Origin: Eutreptiella sp. 'Long Island Sound 2002'
Lineage: Eukaryota; Euglenozoa; Euglenophyceae; Eutreptiales; Eutreptiaceae
DNA length: 64,000 nt
Direction of reading: 5' to 3'
NCBI GenBank assembly: GCA_964036045.1
Contig: OZ038382.1
Coordinates: 38,952,090-39,016,089, forward strand
In this document: in pieces, positions 25,397-36,600 of the stretch
Position numbering within the stretch: position 1 is the first letter of the stretch
Layout of the letters: every line of letters starts with the position of its first letter
Program-made: the position numbers and the translations under genes
The notes under the pieces: generated by a model
What the model was told of the DNA's origin: nothing
The model's database searches: none
The model's input: only the letters and a program-made list of their open reading frames with translations

Positions 25397-27176
25397 CAAT
25401 GTCCTGCCCCTCTTGCAGGCGTGGTGGGCGGAGTCCATCAAGTGGGCTGTGGATCGCCCGGCGTGGAAGGAGAGGGCAGCGGCCGCGGACCTGGCGCTGG
25501 CGGAGGAGGCACTGCACCTCCTGGCGGGGGGCGAGATCCCGCTCGATGGGGGCTCCTCGACCCGCCTGAACGACCAGTCGCGCGTCACTGTGGAGCTCGC
25601 GGCGCGTGGACTGGGGGACGCAGGGCGCGTACAAGTCCCGCCGCACGTTTGGAAGGACTGGGCTGACCCCGAGTTTGGCAGGGCCGGGGGGCGTGTCCAT
25701 CCCCTCCCCCCCTCCCGCTGCCCACGGGTGGCAGCCCTCCTCTCCACCCTCGCGTCCCAGGGCCTGGTCAGCGTGGTGGGGGGGGATGCGAATGCGGATG
25801 TTTTCGTCAAGTGGAAATCAGAGCGCAAATGCGCCCTGATTGTGAACATGAAGATGTTCAACCGGGGATGCAAATACAAGGCCCGCCCCTTCAAGCTGCC
25901 GTCGCTGGAGGGCCTGGCCATCCTCCTCAGGGACCTGGGGGGAAGGGTGGGTGGGGCAGGGGGAGGGGGGCTGTGGGGCACCAAGCTGGACATAGCTAAC
26001 TGCTATTGGAGTGTGGAGCTCCCCCCCCCCCTGGCAAACACCATCCGGGTGGCGGCCCAGGGGCACACGTATGCTTTTCTGCGGGTGCCTTTTGGCTGGC
26101 ACCAGGCGCCTGGGCTGGTCCAGGCCCTTATCTCCGACCAGCTGCGGGACCTGGGAAAGGGGGGGGTGGTGGTGGTACAGTACCTGGATGACATCCTTTT
26201 CGTCGGTTATGATCCGGGGGAGGTGGCCACTGTCACCGACAGTGCGGCACGCCTCCTACGACAGGCGGGCTTCCTCATCAGTGAGAAGTCCGTCTTCGCG
26301 CCGCAGCGCTCCTTGCGGTGGATGGGCAAGGATGTGGACCTTGCAGGGTGCAGGGTGGCGCCGGGGGCATCGGCAGCAGCGGCGGTGGTGACGGCATGGG
26401 TGAAGCTGGCCCTCAGGCCATACACCTATGTCGCCCTGAGGGGGCTACTAGGGAAGATAGGGTGGTTGGGTCGCCCAGGGAACCTGGGGGGGTGCTTTCT
26501 GGCGGGTGCCCGGTCATGGCTGCGCTTGGGCCCGCGCTGGGCCTGGCGCACACCGGCGGCAGTGGTGCGCGGTCTCTGCGAAGCCATAGCCCAGTGCTAC
26601 CGGGGCTGGGAGCCGGACACTACCGCAGGGGGGCCAGCAGTGCGCGTGTTTGTGGACGCGGCCAGGTGTGCCCTTACCACGGGAAATGACGCCTCCTACT
26701 GCGTCGGCTCCTGGGGACCGGGGGGGGCGGATCTGTCGCTGTGCCCCGCGTGGGTGACCACGCAGCAGGCGGCTGAGCTGTGGGGGACGCTGGTGGCGCT
26801 GGACGATGCGCAGGCGCGACGAGCGCGGCGCCTGGTGCTCGTGGGGGACAACATTGGGGCGCTGGCCCAGCTCCTTTGGGGGAGGGCGGGGGCAGGCAAG
26901 GTCCAGCAGCAGCGCATACTGCGGAGGATAGCCCACCGCCTCCGCTGGACGGGGCTGCAGCTGACCCTCTGCTGGGTACAGTCCGCACTAAATCCAGCGG
27001 ACTCCATCAGCCGAGCATGGGACGGGAGGGGGGGCAGGGCAGCAGTGATCGAGGCGGCGGCAAAAGAGCGCCTGTGGGTGAGCTCGCCGCAATGGGCAGC
27101 GTCGGGGGCTATTGCAGACCGCGACAAGGCGGTGCGACCGTGCACGGTCCCCCTTCCTGTCTGGTTGGGGGGATGA
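25293..27176 (+). CDS. Reverse transcriptase - RNase H of the YR retrotransposon
   Basis: It copies element RNA to DNA and removes RNA. The start was chosen at ATG 25,293, just before the first non-low-complexity sequence, though the frame is open further upstream. The N-terminus has a CX2CX6HX6H arrangement (CARCGLDWNDH...H) that may bind zinc. The RT then shows motif A (KLDIANCYW, Asp codon 25,989), the FGWHQAPG motif and the catalytic YLDD box (26,181-26,192). The RNase H domain has its acidic residues in FVDAA (26,655), QQAAELWG (Glu 26,775), VGDNIGAL (26,847) and NPADSISR (27,000), the last a typical DIRS-type ending. No stop or frameshift breaks it, and TGA is at 27,174-27,176. It lies +1 relative to the recombinase frame and overlaps it at 25,293-25,396. 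No methyltransferase domain follows, unlike in DIRS-1. Confidence 0.9.
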   Translation: MQLAVARCARCGLDWNDHLEAAARHMGRSLKAPADNVLPLLQAWWAESIKWAVDRPAWKERAAAADLALAEEALHLLAGGEIPLDGGSSTRLNDQSRVTVELAARGLGDAGRVQVPPHVWKDWADPEFGRAGGRVHPLPPSRCPRVAALLSTLASQGLVSVVGGDANADVFVKWKSERKCALIVNMKMFNRGCKYKARPFKLPSLEGLAILLRDLGGRVGGAGGGGLWGTKLDIANCYWSVELPPPLANTIRVAAQGHTYAFLRVPFGWHQAPGLVQALISDQLRDLGKGGVVVVQYLDDILFVGYDPGEVATVTDSAARLLRQAGFLISEKSVFAPQRSLRWMGKDVDLAGCRVAPGASAAAAVVTAWVKLALRPYTYVALRGLLGKIGWLGRPGNLGGCFLAGARSWLRLGPRWAWRTPAAVVRGLCEAIAQCYRGWEPDTTAGGPAVRVFVDAARCALTTGNDASYCVGSWGPGGADLSLCPAWVTTQQAAELWGTLVALDDAQARRARRLVLVGDNIGALAQLLWGRAGAGKVQQQRILRRIAHRLRWTGLQLTLCWVQSALNPADSISRAWDGRGGRAAVIEAAAKERLWVSSPQWAASGAIADRDKAVRPCTVPLPVWLGG

Positions 27177-27193
27177 CAGTCAAAATTTTTATC
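27177..27193 (+). other. Short spacer after RT stop
   Basis: There are 17 nt between the RT/RNase H stop and the first B repeat, with nothing recognisable. Confidence 0.6.
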
Positions 27194-27297
27194 CCAGGGG
27201 GCCTGCAAATACAGTAGCTGTCCATGTCCACTGCGCAGTGCAGAGGGGTGCAGGGCAGTGCAGGGCGGTGCAGGGCAGGGCGTGCACATGCCAAAAC
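27194..27297 (+). repeat. B1 direct repeat of the YR element
   Basis: 104 bp from ccagggggcctgc to gcacatgccaaaac, repeated at 27,513-27,616 with only about two differences. The interior holds short tandem copies of gtgcagggc. In split-direct-repeat elements an internal B1 next to A2 supplies the sequence across the circle junction. That role is inferred from the layout. Confidence 0.9.
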
Positions 27298-27327
27298 CGA
27301 AGTTTTCCGTAAAAACTGAGGTTTTGG
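27291..27327 (+). other. 16-bp imperfect hairpin spanning the B1/A2 boundary
   Basis: The arms ccaaaaccgaagtttt (27,291-27,306) and aaaactgaggttttgg (27,312-27,327) pair at 14 of 16 positions around the 5-nt loop ccgta. The boundary where B1 ends lies inside the left arm, so the structure spans the junction of the two repeat modules. Confidence 0.8.
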
Positions 27328-27512
27328 GAGGGGGGGGGGGTACAGTGGCAGTGGGAGTGGCAGAGACTGAGGCTGACCGCCCCTCCCCCCCCTGTGCTTC
27401 CCAGTTGATGCTTTTCTTCTGACTGTGCTTTCAGGGGGACTACTCGCCCGGGAGGTGTCGTACTACGCACTATGTGGCGCTATAAGCGCGGCCAAAGGCC
27501 ATCATCGTGCCT
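27298..27512 (+). repeat. Putative A2 module between the B repeats
   Basis: 215 bp between B1 and B2. It contains a run of about 12 G after gttttgggag (about 27,327-27,341), matched by a C-rich run (cccctcccccccc, about 27,380-27,392) that could fold back on it. It also contains a 3'-splice-site-like stretch, cttctgactgtgctttcag. In a complete split-repeat element this module would also be present at the left end (A1). No such copy is seen there, in line with 5' truncation. Confidence 0.6.
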
Positions 27513-27616
27513 CCAGGGGGCCTGCAAATACAGTAGCTGTCCATGTCCAGTGCGCAGTGCAGAGGGGTGCAGGGCGGTGCAGGGCGGTGCAGGGCAGGGC
27601 GTGCACATGCCAAAAC
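27513..27616 (+). repeat. B2 direct repeat, right terminus of the YR element
   Basis: Second copy of the 104-bp repeat, offset 319 bp from B1. It ends in ccaaaac, directly followed by actgccattgcacc of the satellite, so it marks the right end of the element to within a few shared bases. Confidence 0.88.
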
Positions 27617-30600
27617 ACTGCCATTGCACCCCCCGCCACCCCGGCAAGCGCGCTTGCTAGCCTCGTCTGGTCAAGCCAAGGCATGGGTGGCTTGGCTTGG
27701 CATGGTATGGTATGGCTTGGTGCGAGAGCCAGGTGCTTTCATAATGAAGTGCGGTGCTACTTGCCGACACAATATCTCAAAATTGAATTCGGGACTTTCT
27801 GTCAAATTATTGCAGCTCCCCCTTCAGGGTTCCGGGAAGGCATTAGGCGACAATTTAGAAGGGGCATGTTCCAGATTTTTGCAAAAAGTTTCATTTTGGT
27901 ACGCCACATTTATTGGATTTTCAGGTTGCTGCGTGGTGGTTGGCTAGGCTGTACGCGTGCTTTCGTAAAGTGGCACCTTTGGCCCTACCCGTTGAAATTT
28001 TGCCTCTAGTCCACTGCCACCACACACCCACACTGCCATTGCACCCCCCGCCACCCCCCGCGCGCGCTCGCTCGCCTCGTCTCGTGAAGCCAAGGCATGG
28101 CTGGCTTGGCTTGGCATGGTATAATATGGCTTGGTGCGAGAGCCAGGTGCTGTCATAATGGGGTGCGGTGATACTTGCCGACACAATATCTCAAAATTGA
28201 ATTAGGAACTTTCTGTCAAATTATTGCAGCTCCCCCTTCAGGGTTCCGGGAAGGCATTGGCGGACAATTTAGAAGGGGCATGTTCCATATTTTTGCAAAA
28301 AGTTTCATTTTGGTACGCCACATTTATTGGATTTTCAGGTTGCTGCGTGGTGGTTGGCTAGGCTGTACACGTGCTTTCGTGAAGTGGCACCTTTGGCCCT
28401 ACCCGTTGAAGGTTTCGCTCTGGTCCACTGCCACCACACACCAACACTGCCATTGCACCCCCCGCCACCCCGGCAAGCGCGCTCGCTAGCCTCGTCTGGT
28501 CAAGCCAAGGCATGGGTGGCTTGGCTTGGCATGGTATGGTATGGCTTGGTGCGAGAGCCAGGTGCTTTCATAATGAAGTGCGGTGCTACTTGCCGACACA
28601 ATATCTCAAAATTGAATTCGGGACTTTCTGTCAAATTATTGCAGCTCCCCCTTCAGGGTTCTGGGAAGGCATTAGGCGACAATTTAGAAGGGGCATGTTC
28701 CATATTTTTGCAAAACGTTTCATTTTGGTACGCCATATTCATTGGATTTTCAGGTTGCTGCGTGGTGGTTGGCTAGGCTGTACGCGTGCTTTCGTAAAGT
28801 GGCACCTTTGGCCCTACCTGTTGAAGTTTTCGCTCTGGTCCACTGCCACCACACACCCACACTGCCATTGCACCCCCCGCCACCCCCGCGCGCGCGCTCG
28901 CTCGCCTCGTCTCGTCAAGCCAAGGCATGGCTGGCTTGACTTCGCATGGTAGGGTATGGCTTGGTGTGAGAGCCAGGTGCTTTCATAATGAAGTGCGGTG
29001 ATACTTGCCGACACAATATCTCAAAATTGAATTCGGGACTTTCTGTCAAATTGTTGCAGCTCCCCACTCAGGATTCCAGGAAGGCATTAGGCGACAATTT
29101 GGATGGGGCATGTTCCATATTTTTGCAAAAAAGACTCATTTTCGTACGCCACATTTCTTGGATTTTCAGGTTGCTGTGTGGTGGTTGGCTCGGCTGTACG
29201 CGTGGTTTCGTAAAGTGGCACCTTTGGCCCTACCCGTTGAAGGTTTCGCTCTGGTCCACTGCCACCACACACCAACACTGCCATTGCACCCCCCGCCACC
29301 CCGGCAAGCGCGCTCGCTCGCCTCGTCTCGTCAAGCCAAGGCATGGGTGGCTTGGCTTGGCATGGTATGGTATGGCTTGGTGCGAGAGCCAGGTGCTTTC
29401 ATAATGAAGTGCGGTGCTACTTGTGGACACAATATCTCAAAATTGAATTCGGGACTTTCTGTCAAATTATTGCAGCTCCCCCTTCAGGGTTCCGGGAAGG
29501 CATTAGGCGACAATTCAGAAGGGGCATGTTCCATATTTTTGCAAAAAAGGTTCATTTTGGTACGCCACATTTATTGGATTTTCAGGTTGCTGCGTGGTGG
29601 TTGGCTAGGCTGTATGCGTGCTTTCGTAAAGTGGCACCTTTGGCCCTACCCGTTGAAATTTCGCCTCTGGTCCACTGCCACCACACACCCACACTGCCAT
29701 TGCACCCCCCGCCAGCACCCCGCGCGCGCGCTCGCTCGCCTCGTCTCGTGAACCAAGGCATGGCTCGTTTGGTATGGCATGGTATGGTATGGCTGGGTGC
29801 GAGAGCCAGGTGCTTTCATAATGAAGTGCAGTGCTACTTGCCGACACAATATCTCAAAATCGAAATTGGGCACTTTCTGTCAAATCATTGCAGCCCCCCC
29901 TTCAGGGTTCCGGGAAGGCATTAGGCGACAATTTAGAAGGGGCATGTTCCATATTTTTGCAAAAAAGGTTCATTTTGGTACTCCACATTTATTGGATTTT
30001 CAGGTTGCTGCGTGGTGGTTGGCTAGGCTGTACGCGTGCTTTCGTAAAGTGGCACCTTTGGCCCGACCCGTTGAAGTTTTCGCTCTGGTCCACTGCCACC
30101 ACACACCCACACTGCCATTGCACCCCCCGCCACCCCCGCGCGCGCTGGCTCGCCTCGTCTCGTCAAGCTAAGGCATGGCTGGCTTGGCTTGGCATGGTAT
30201 GGTATGGCTTGGTGCGAGAGCCAGGTGCTTTCATAATGAAGTGCGGTGATACTTGCCGACACAATATCTCAAAAATGAATTTCGGGACTTTCTGTCAAAT
30301 TATTGCAGCTCCCCCTTCAAGGATCCCGGGAAGGCATTGGGGGACAATTTAGAAGGGGCATGTTCCATATTTTTGCAAAAAGGTTTCATTGTGGTACGCC
30401 ACATTTATTTGATTTTCAGGTTGCTGCGTGGTGGTTGGCTGGGCTGTACGCGTGCCTTCGTAAAGTGGCACCTTGGGCCCTACCTGTTGAAGTTTTTGCT
30501 CTGATCCACTGCCACCACACACCCACACTGCCATTGCACCCCCCGCCACCCCCCCCGCGCGCGCGCTCGCTCGCCTCGTCTCGTCAAGCCAAGGCATGGC

Positions 30601-33600
30601 TGGCTTTGCTTGGCATGGTATGGTATGGCTTGGTGCGAGAGCCAGGTGCTTTCATAATGAAGTGCGGTGATACTTGCCGACACAATATCTCAAAAATGAA
30701 TTTCGGGACTTTCTGTCAAGTTATTGCAGCTCCCCCTTCAGGGTTCCGGGAAGGCATTAGGCGACAATTTAGAAGGGGCATGTTCCATATTTTTGCAAAA
30801 AAGTTTCATTTTGGTACGCCACATTTATTGGATTTTCAGGTTGCTGCGTGATGGTTGGCTAGGGTGTACGCTTGCTTTCGTAAAGTGGCACCTTTGGCCC
30901 TACCCGTTGAAGTTTTCGCTCTGGTCCACTGCCACCACACACCCACACTGCCATTGCACCCCCCGCCACCCCCGCGCGCGCGCTCGCTCGCCTCGTCTCG
31001 TCAAGCCAAGGCATGGGTGGCTTGACTTGGCATGGTAGGGTATGGCCTGGTGTGAGAGCCAGGTGCTTTCATAATGAAGTGCGGTGATACTTGCCGACAC
31101 AATATCTCAAAATTGAATTCGGGACTTCCTGTCAAATTATTGCAGCTCCCCCTTCAGGATTCCAGGAAGGCATTAGGCGACAATTTAGATGGGGCATGTT
31201 CCATATTTTTTCAAAAAAGACTCATTTTAGTGCGCCACATCTCTTGGATTTTCAGGTTGCTGCGTGGTGGTTGGCTAGGCTGTACGCGTGGTTTCGTAAA
31301 GTGGCACCTTTGGCCCTACCCGTTGAAGGTTTCGCTCTGGTCCACTGCCACCACACACCAACACTGCCATTGCACCCCCCGCCACCCCGGCAAGCGCGCT
31401 CGCTCGCCTCGTCTCGTCAAGCCAAGGCATGGGTGGCTTGGCTTGGCATGGTATGGTATGGCTTGGTGCGAGAGCCAGGTGCTTTCATAATGAAGTGCGG
31501 TGCTACTTGTGCACACAATATCTCAAAATTGAATTCGGGACTTTCTGTCAAATTATTGCAGCTCCCCCTTCAGGGTTCCGGGAAGGCATTAGGCGACAAT
31601 TTAGAAGGGGCATGTTCCATATTTTAGCCAAAAAGTTTCATTTTGGTACGCCACATTTATTGAATTTTAAGGTTGCTGCGTGGTGGTTGGCTAGGCTGTA
31701 CGCGTGCTTTCGTAAAGTGGCACCTTTGGCCATACCCGTTGAAATTTTGCCTCTGGTCCACTGCCACCACACACCCACACTGCCATTGCAACCCCCGCCA
31801 CCCCCCCGCGCGCGCGCTCGCTCGCCTCGTCTCGTGAACCCAAGGCATGGCTTGTTTGGTATGGCATGGTATGGTATGGCTTGGTGCGAGAGCCAGGTGC
31901 TTTCATAATGAAGTGCAGTGCTACTTGCCGACACAATATCTCAAAATCGAAATTGGGCACTTTCTGTCAAATTATTGCAGCCCCCCCTTCAGGGTTCCGG
32001 GAAGGCATTAGGCGACAATTTAGGAGGGGTATGTTCCATATTTTTGCAAGAAAGGTTCAATTTGGTACTCCACATTTATTGGATTTTCAGGTTGCTGCAT
32101 GGTGGTTGGCTAGGCTGTACGGGTGCTTTCGTAAAGTGGCACCTTTTGCCCTACCCGTTGAAATTTTGCCTCTGGTCCACTGCCACCACACACCCACACT
32201 GCCATTGTACCCCCCGCCACCCCCCAGCGTGCGCTGGCTCGCCTCGTCTCGTCAAGCCAAGGCATGGCTTGGCTTGGCTTGGCATGGTATGGTATGGCTT
32301 GGTGCGAGAGCCAGGTGCTTTCATAATGAAGTGCGGTGATACTTGCCGACACAATATCTCAAAAATGAATTTCGGGACTTTCTGTCAAATTATTGCAGCT
32401 CCCCCTTCAAGCATCCGAGAAGGCATTGGGGGACAATTTAGAAGGGGCATGTTCCGTATTTTTGCAAAAAGGACTCATTTTGGTACGCCACATTTATTGG
32501 ATTTTCAGGTTGCTGCGTGGTGGTTGGCTAGGCTGTACACGTGCTTTCGTAAAGTGGCACCTTTGGCCCTACCCGTTGAAGTTTTTGCTCTGGTCCACTG
32601 CCACCACACACCCACACTGCCATTGCACCCCCCGCCACCCCCCCGCGCGCGCGCTCGCTCGCCTCGTCTCGTCAAGCCAAGGCATGGCTGGCTTGGCTTG
32701 GCATGGTATGGTATGGCTTGGTGTGAGAGCCAGGTGCTTTCATAATGAAGTGCCGTGATACTTGCCGACACAATATCTCAAAATTGAATTCGGGACTTTC
32801 TGTCAAAATATTGCAGCTCCCCCTTCGTGGTTCCGGGAAGGCATTAGGCGACAATTTAGAAGGGGCATGTTCCATATTTTTGCAAAAAAGTTTCATTTTG
32901 GTACGCCACATTTATTGGATTTTCAGGTTGCTGCGTGGTGGTTGGCTAGGGTGTACGCGTGCTTTCGTAAAGTGGCACCTTTGGCCCTACCTGTTGAAAT
33001 TTTGCCTCTGGTCAACTGCCACCACACACCCACACTGCCATTGCACCCCCCGCCACCCCCGCGCGCGCGCTCGCTCGCCTCGTCTCGTCAAGCCAAGGCA
33101 TGGCTGGCTTGGCTTGGCATGGTATGGTGTGGCTTGGTGCGAGAGCCAGGTGCTTTCATAATGAAGTGCGGTGATACTTGCCGACACAATATCTCACAAA
33201 TGAATTTCGGGACTTTCTGTCAAATTTTTGCATCTCCCCCTTCAGGGTTCCGGGAAGGCATTGGGGGACAATTTAGAAGGGGCATGTTCCATATTTTTGC
33301 AAAAGGGACTCATTTTGGTACGCCACATTTATTGGATTTCCAGGTTGCTGCGTGGTGGTTGGCTGGGCTGTACGCGTGCTTTCGTAAACTGGCACCTTTG
33401 GCCCTACCTGTTGAAGTTTTTGCTCTGGTCCACTGCCACCACACACCCACACTGCCATTGCACCCCCCGCCACCTCCCCGCGTGCGCGCTCGCTCGCCTC
33501 GTCTCGTCAAGCCAAGGCATGGCTGGCTTGGCTTGGCATGGTATGGTATGGCTTGGTGCGAGAGCCAGGTGCTTTCATAATGAAGTGCGGTGATACTTGC

Positions 33601-36600
33601 CGACACAATATCTCCAAAATGAATTTCGGGAGTTTCTGTCAAATTATTGCAGCTCCCCCTTCAGGGTTCCGGGAAGGCATTAGGCGACAATTTAGAAGGG
33701 GCCTGTTCCATATTTTTGCAAAAAAGACTCATTTTGGTACGCCACATCTATTGGATTTTCAGGTTGCTGCGTGGTGGTTGGCTAGGCTGTACGCGTGCTT
33801 TCGTAAAGTGGCACCTTTGGCCCTACCTGTTGAAGTTTTTGCTCTGATCCACTGCCAGAACACACCCACATTGCCATTGCACCCCCCGCCACCCCCCCGC
33901 GCGCGCTGGCTCGCCTCGTCTCGTCAAGCCAAGGCATGGCTGGCTTGGCTTGGCATGGTATGGTATGGCTTGGTGCGAGAGCCAGGTGCTTTCATAATGA
34001 AGTGCGGTGATACTTGCCGACACAATATCTCAAAAATGAATTTCGGGACTTTCTGTCAAATTATTGCAGCTCCCCCTTCAAGGATCCGGGAAGGCATTGG
34101 GGGACAATTTAGAAGGGGCATGTTCCATATTTTTGCAAAAAGGTTTCATTTTGGTACCCCACATTTATTGGATTTTCAGGTTGCTGCGTGGTGGTTGGCT
34201 AGGCTGTACGCGTGCTTTCATAAAGTGGCACCTTTGGCCCTACCCGTTGAAGTTTTTGCTCTGGTCCACTGCCACCACACACCCACACTGCCATTGCACC
34301 CCCCGCCACCCCCCCGCGCGCTCTCGCTCGCCTCGTCTCGTCAAGCCAAGGCATGGCTGGCTTGGCTTGGCATGGTATGGTATGGCTTGGTGTGAGAGCC
34401 AGGTGCTTTCATAATGAAGTGCGGTGATACTTGCCGACAAAATATCTCAAAATTGAATTCGGGACTTTCTGTAAAATATTGCAGCTCCCCCTTCGTGGTT
34501 CCGGGAAGGCATTAGGCGACAGTCGAGAAGGGGCCTGTTCCATATTTTTGCAAAAAAGTTTCATTTTGGTACGCCACATTTATTGGATTTTCAGGTTGCT
34601 GCGTGGTGGTTGGCTAGGCTGTACGCGTGCTTTCTTAAAGTGGCACCTTTGGTCCTACCCGTTGATGTTTTCGCTCTAGTCCACTGCCACCACACACCCA
34701 CACTGCCATTGCACCCCCCGCCACCCCGGCGCGCGCGCTCGCTCGCCTCGTCTCGTCAAGCCAAGGCGTGGCTGGCTTGGCTTGGCATGGTATTGTATTG
34801 CTTGGTGCGAGAGCCAGGTGCTTTCATAATGAAGTGCGGTGCTACTTGCCGACACAATATCTCAAAATTGAATTCGGGACTTTCTCTCAAATTTTTGCAG
34901 CTCCCCCTTCAGGGTTCCGGGAAGGCATTGGGGGACAATTTAGAAGGGGCATGTTCCATATTTTTGCAAAAAAGACTCATTTTGGTACGCCACATCTATT
35001 GGATTTTCAGGTTGCTGCGTGGTGATTGGCTAGGCTGTACACGTGCTTTCGTAAAGTGGCACCTTTGGCCCTACCCGTTGAAGTTTTTGCTCTGGTCCAC
35101 TGCCACCACACACCCACACTGCCATTGCACCCCCCGCCACCCCCCCGCGCGCGCGCTCGCTCGCCTCGTCTCGTCAAGCCAAGGCATGGCTGGCTTGGCT
35201 TGGCATGGTATGGTATGGCTTGGTGCGAGAGCCAGGTGCTTTCATAATGAAGTTCGCTGCTACTTGCCGACACAATATCTCAAAATTGAATTCCGGACTT
35301 TCTCTCAAATTATTGCAGCTCCCCCTTCAGAGTTCCGGGAAGGCATTGGGGGACAATTTAGAAGGGGCATGTTCCATATTTTTGCAAAAAAAAACTCATT
35401 TTGGTACGCCACATCTATTGTATTTTCAGGTTGCTGTGTGGTGGTTGGCTAGGCTGTACGCGTGCTTTCGTAAAGTGGCACCTTTGGCCCTACCCGTTGA
35501 AGTTTTTGCTCTGTTCCACTGCCACCACACACCCACACTGCCATTGCACCCCCCCCACCCCCCCGCGCGCGCGCTCGCTCGCCTCGTCTCGTCAAGCCAA
35601 GGCATGGCTGGCTTGGCTTGGCATGGTATGGTATGGCTTGGTGCGAGAGCCAGGTGCTTTCATAATGAAGTGCGGTGATACTTGCCGACACAATATCTCA
35701 CAAATGAATTTCGGGACTTTCTGTCAAATTTTTGCATCTCCCCCTTCAGGGTTCCGGGAAGGCATTGGGGGACAATTTAGAACGGGCATGTTCCATATTT
35801 CTGCAAAAAAGTCTCATTGTGGTACGCCACATTTATTGGATTTTCAGGTTGCTGCGTGGTGGTTGGCTGGGCTGTACGCGTGCTTTCGTAAACTGGCACC
35901 TTTGGCCCTACCTGTTGAAGTTTTTGCTCTGGTCCACTGCCACCACACACCCACACTGCCATTGCACCCCCCGCCACCTCCCCGCGCGCGCGCTCGCTCG
36001 CCTCGTCTCGTCAAGCCAAGGCATGGCTGGCTTGCCTTGGCATGGTATGGTATGGCTTGGTGCGAGAGCCAGGTGCTTTCATAATGAAGTGCGGTGATAC
36101 TTGCCGACACAATATCTCAAAAATGAATTTCGGGAGTTTCTGTCAAATTATTGCAGCTCCCCTTTCAGGGTTCCGAAAAGGCATTAGGCGACAATTTAGA
36201 AGGGGCATGTTCCATATTTTTGCAAAAAAGACTCATTTTGGTACGCCACATCTATTGGATTTTCAGGTTGCTGCGTGGTGGTTGGCTAGGCTGTACGCGT
36301 GCTTTCGTAAAGTGGCACCTTTGGCCCTACCCGTTGAAGTTTTTGCTCTGGTCCACTGCCACCACACAGCCACACTGCCATTGCACCCCCCGCCACCCCC
36401 CCGCGCGCGCTCGCTCGCCTCGTCTCGTCAAGCCAAGGCATGGCTGGCTTGGCTTGGCATGGTATGGTATGGCTTGGTGTGAGAGCCAGGTGCTTTCATA
36501 ATGAAGTGCGGTGATACTTGCCGACACAATATCTCAAAATTGAATTCGGGACTTTCTGTCAAATTATTGCAGCTCCCCCTTCGTGGTTCCGGGAAGGCAT

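Larger units (their letters stand above)
22999..27616 (+). mobile_element. 5'-truncated tyrosine-recombinase retrotransposon (gag - YR - RT/RNase H)
   Basis: A GC-rich insertion interrupts one satellite monomer. Its ORFs, all on the + strand, are a gag-like protein with CCHC knuckles, a tyrosine recombinase with an R...HxxR...Y set, and an RT (YLDD) with RNase H (D-E-D-D). A pair of ~104-bp direct repeats 319 bp apart forms the 3' end. No integrase of the DDE type, no LTRs and no target duplication are seen, as expected for YR retroelements, which integrate as circles. The left end is lost: the gag frame is open right up to the satellite junction, and no copy of the A2 sequence lies there. 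About 150 bp of the host monomer are missing between the two junctions. The order with YR before RT differs from DIRS, PAT and Ngaro elements. As I recall, it resembles VIPER-type elements of trypanosomatids. Confidence 0.9.

Noticed and set aside
23959-25993. Long - strand ORFs (365 and 482 codons) opposite the recombinase and RT
   Set aside because: The region is GC-rich and these are shadows of the + strand coding frames; no domain is recognised, whereas the + frames carry all catalytic motifs.
27401-27435. Intron acceptor in the A2 module (cttctgactgtgctttcag)
   Set aside because: It resembles a 3' splice site, but there is no paired donor or interrupted coding sequence to support an intron.
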